NCBI GenBank assembly: GCA_002453165.1
Contig: DKGH01000192.1
Coordinates: 1-7,581 of the forward strand
Source: Verrucomicrobia bacterium UBA6775
GTDB lineage: Bacteria > Verrucomicrobiota > Verrucomicrobiia > Limisphaerales > UBA1096
DNA: 7,581 nt
Direction of reading: 5' to 3'
Part shown: positions 5,728 through 7,581 of the stretch, piece after piece
How the letters are laid out: each line of letters begins with the position of its first letter
How positions within the stretch are numbered: the first letter of the stretch is position 1
Made by a program: the position numbers and the translations under genes
Notes under the pieces: model-generated
Seen by the model: the letters and a program-made list of their open reading frames with translations, nothing else
What the model was told of the DNA's origin: nothing
Database searches by the model: none

Positions 5728-7581
5728 TCACTGCCCCGGCGCCTCCGGCGGCACCATCTCGCCGCCCAACCGGATGTAATGGTGCAGCGCCTCAATCTGC
5801 TGCTCGGCGTCGCCATCCAAAATATCGAACAGCGCGCTCTGCCCCTGGTTAAAATAGGCCGGCATCTTAGTCTGTGGATCCACACGCAACGGGCTGCTCA
5901 TCCAGCGCCTGAAGTACTCCGGCAACAACCGGTCGCCGACTTCGGCAAGGTTGATCCCCTGCGCATCGAACACCTGCGCCGGCTTTAGCGACCCGATTGC
6001 GTGGCAACTGAAACAGAAAAAACCGCCGTTCGCCGAGACCAGCTTTCGGCCGATCTTGGCCTTCTCCGGGTCGAGCGGCGGTTCCTCCGGAGTCACCGGC
6101 GAATGCCCGTTCAGCATGGCCAAGCCCTTGGCCACGCCGCTGGCGCGCGCCGGGAAAGCCGGCATTCGCGCGTGCAGCCACGGGCGCGGCCGTTCGCCTA
6201 GCGTGCCGAGCAGCAGCTTCTCCGCCCAGCCCGGCTTGAGCTTGCCGCCGAGCACATCAAATGGAGGCACGCTTTCCATCTGGCCGTGGCAGTTGCGGCA
6301 GTTCGAATCGTCAGTCTGCCGCAGCGCGAACTCCGCAAGGCTCGCTTGGCCAAGCGACTCCCTGCCCTCTTTCAAAAACAGGCGCAACGCAACCCGCTCC
6401 TCCGCCGCCAAACCAAATCGCACCGTCGAACCCGCCGGCGAATCCGTAAGGCAGCCCTTGGCCAAGTCAGAGATCGCCGCCACCGAAAACGAGTTTTCCA
6501 ACTTCATCGAATGGCAATTCAAGCAACCCTGTGAACTGACCATTTTTTTTCCGGCGGCAATCTTCGAGGCATCGGAGTCCGGCGAATCCGTCTTGGCCGG
6601 TGCGGCTGCCGAAAACAAAAACGCCGCGAGCGCGTTGGCCTCTTTTTCAGCCAACGCGAAGTTTGGCATGCGAATCCATTTGTAGTGTGCCTGCGGATTT
6701 TGCAGGAACGCCGACAACGCACCCGCTTGGCCAAATTTCCGCTGCGCTTGGCCAAGCGCCAGCTTGCCCGGTGCGGCCGGCTCTTTTTCCAGCGTGTGAC
6801 AGGCGGCGCAATTTAATTGTTTGTACAACGCTTGGCCGGCCGAGATGGCGTCGGCGTCCACCGGTACCGGCTTGACCGGCTGCCCGCTTTTCAGCGAACC
6901 GAGATAGGCGGCAATCGCCCGGGCGTCCGACTCGGCGGTCGCTTCGTGCAGCATGGCCGGCATCTTCGCGCTTGGCCTCAGCTTCTTTGGGTACAGCACC
7001 CAGTCGGCCATCCAGTCGACACCCCGACGCGAGCCAATCCCTTCAAACGTAGGCGCGTCCATCGCCAGCTCCGGCATGCCCTTGCCCGGCGCATCGGCAG
7101 CATGGCACTTGAAACACCGATGCTCCGCCGCCAACTGCCGGCCTCGCCGCAGCGCCTTCCCCTTGGCCAAGTTTTCGTTGGGCGCATGCTTCAGGTACTT
7201 TGGCGGGATCGGCTCGTTGCCGTAGTCGGGCGTCGACCAGTACAGTCGAAAGAAAGCGTCCCCTTTTTCCGGCGACGTGAATGTCGCCTTGAGCGTGTTG
7301 CTGCGCGAGTTGAGGCGGATGCGCTTGGTTGGTTCGGTCATCCCGCCGGTGCCGGTCGCCTCCATGACCGGATTGCCGTTGAGCTCCAGCTTGAGGCTGC
7401 CGTTGAGTTCGGCCTGAAAAACAAACCGATCGCGCAGGTCGAGGTGAATCACACCCTCCCACTCAGCCTTGAATGACCCCGAGGCAACAAACGGACTCGG
7501 CGCTTCGCCAGCCGGAACATACAACATGAAATGCGGTCGCACGGTATGATCCGCTGAGCCAGCTGCGGGTTGAAACGTGAC
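5728..7581 (-). CDS. Pentahaem c-type cytochrome protein with N-terminal PA14-like domain (partial, cut by right edge)
   Basis: The frame is open to the right edge. A GTG at 7542 could start 604 residues, but the 13 codons before it continue a plausible domain, so the true start and signal peptide probably lie outside. Numbering is from that GTG. Residues about 1-115 resemble a PA14/beta-sandwich domain (alternating strands, LNGSLKLELNGN, then YWSTPDYGNEPIPP). Five haem-binding motifs follow: CFKCH 143, CAACH 245, CLNCH 340, CRNCH 415, CFSCH 510. Downstream Met-Pro motifs that could give distal Met ligands occur for modules 1 (KMPAM 193), 2 (RMPNF 291), 4 (RMPAF 459) and 5 (KMPAY 559); module 3 has none. 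Such proteins are exported and matured in the periplasm, and occur in PVC bacteria with many cytochromes; the redox partner is unknown. The C-terminus APGQ is complete. Five TTGGCCAA copies lie within the gene. Confidence 0.9.
   Translation of the reverse strand, partial: VTFQPAAGSADHTVRPHFMLYVPAGEAPSPFVASGSFKAEWEGVIHLDLRDRFVFQAELNGSLKLELNGNPVMEATGTGGMTEPTKRIRLNSRSNTLKATFTSPEKGDAFFRLYWSTPDYGNEPIPPKYLKHAPNENLAKGKALRRGRQLAAEHRCFKCHAADAPGKGMPELAMDAPTFEGIGSRRGVDWMADWVLYPKKLRPSAKMPAMLHEATAESDARAIAAYLGSLKSGQPVKPVPVDADAISAGQALYKQLNCAACHTLEKEPAAPGKLALGQAQRKFGQAGALSAFLQNPQAHYKWIRMPNFALAEKEANALAAFLFSAAAPAKTDSPDSDASKIAAGKKMVSSQGCLNCHSMKLENSFSVAAISDLAKGCLTDSPAGSTVRFGLAAEERVALRLFLKEGRESLGQASLAEFALRQTDDSNCRNCHGQMESVPPFDVLGGKLKPGWAEKLLLGTLGERPRPWLHARMPAFPARASGVAKGLAMLNGHSPVTPEEPPLDPEKAKIGRKLVSANGGFFCFSCHAIGSLKPAQVFDAQGINLAEVGDRLLPEYFRRWMSSPLRVDPQTKMPAYFNQGQSALFDILDGDAEQQIEALHHYIRLGGEMVPPEAPGQ
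6342..6357. repeat. Dispersed palindrome, 16-bp copy in the cytochrome gene
   Basis: Perfect TCGCTTGGCCAAGCGA. On the coding strand it is read CTT GGC CAA GCG (Leu397-Gly-Gln-Ala400), a different frame from the tatD copies. Confidence 0.85.
6457..6466. repeat. Dispersed palindrome, 10-bp copy in the cytochrome gene
   Basis: Perfect CTTGGCCAAG, read as Leu360-Ala-Lys362 in the sequence between haem motif 3 and the next helix. Confidence 0.8.
6727..6759. repeat. Two dispersed palindromes 12 bp apart in the cytochrome gene
   Basis: TTGGCCAA (6727-6734, left arm extended to CGCTTGG) and the perfect 16-bp GCGCTTGGCCAAGCGC (6744-6759). Both are read in the Gly-Gln-Ala frame and give the protein the near-repeat LGQAQRKFGQAG (263-274), which looks like a by-product of the DNA repeat. 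Confidence 0.85.
7162..7171. repeat. Dispersed palindrome, 10-bp copy before haem motif 1
   Basis: Perfect CTTGGCCAAG, read as Leu125-Ala-Lys127 (ENLAKGKA), between the PA14-like domain and the first haem motif. Confidence 0.8.

Noticed and set aside
2283..7171. CRISPR array made of the repeated palindromes
   Set aside because: Copies are irregularly spaced by tens to thousands of bases, vary in length and lie within genes, with no spacer organisation and no cas genes.

Overview
The window looks like chromosomal DNA from a free-living, Gram-negative-type bacterium of the PVC group, most likely Verrucomicrobiota. That placement is inferred from gene content (a PA14-like plus multi-haem c-type cytochrome protein, a CvpA-like protein with a long divergent tail, a divergent ClpX) and from repeat-rich intergenic DNA. 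No rRNA or other phylogenetic marker is present to confirm it. Most of the window is GC-rich (about 55-65% in the lines I counted); the left 1.1 kb is much more AT-rich (27-48%).

Layout. At the left, on the minus strand, are a CvpA-like membrane protein (1-1673, cut by the left edge) and, 58 bp upstream of it, a complete TatD-family metal-dependent hydrolase (1732-2538); the two probably share a transcript. A 132-bp divergent spacer carries a tandem palindrome just upstream of tatD and a good sigma-70-type promoter for the plus-strand ClpX-like AAA+ unfoldase (2671-4218). This ClpX lacks the usual zinc-binding domain and appears to carry a second, degenerate copy of its C-terminal small domain. 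A 270-bp convergent spacer follows, packed with inverted repeats. The rest is minus-strand: a short-chain dehydrogenase (4489-5232), an unrecognised 98-residue protein 36 bp upstream of it (5269-5565), and a large pentahaem c-type cytochrome protein (5728-7581, cut by the right edge).

Functionally the genes do not form an obvious single pathway. ClpX and TatD are quality-control and housekeeping proteins. The cytochrome is an envelope redox protein. The dehydrogenase is a generic NAD(P)-dependent oxidoreductase.

The most striking signal is not a gene. It is a dispersed perfect palindrome, core CTTGGCCAAG, often extended to GCGCTTGGCCAAGCGC. The 10-bp core occurs 8 times and the 8-bp core TTGGCCAA 10 times in 7.6 kb, in coding and non-coding DNA and in more than one reading frame. 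This resembles the highly iterated palindromes of cyanobacteria (HIP1) but has a different sequence. It is absent as a full copy from the AT-rich left end.
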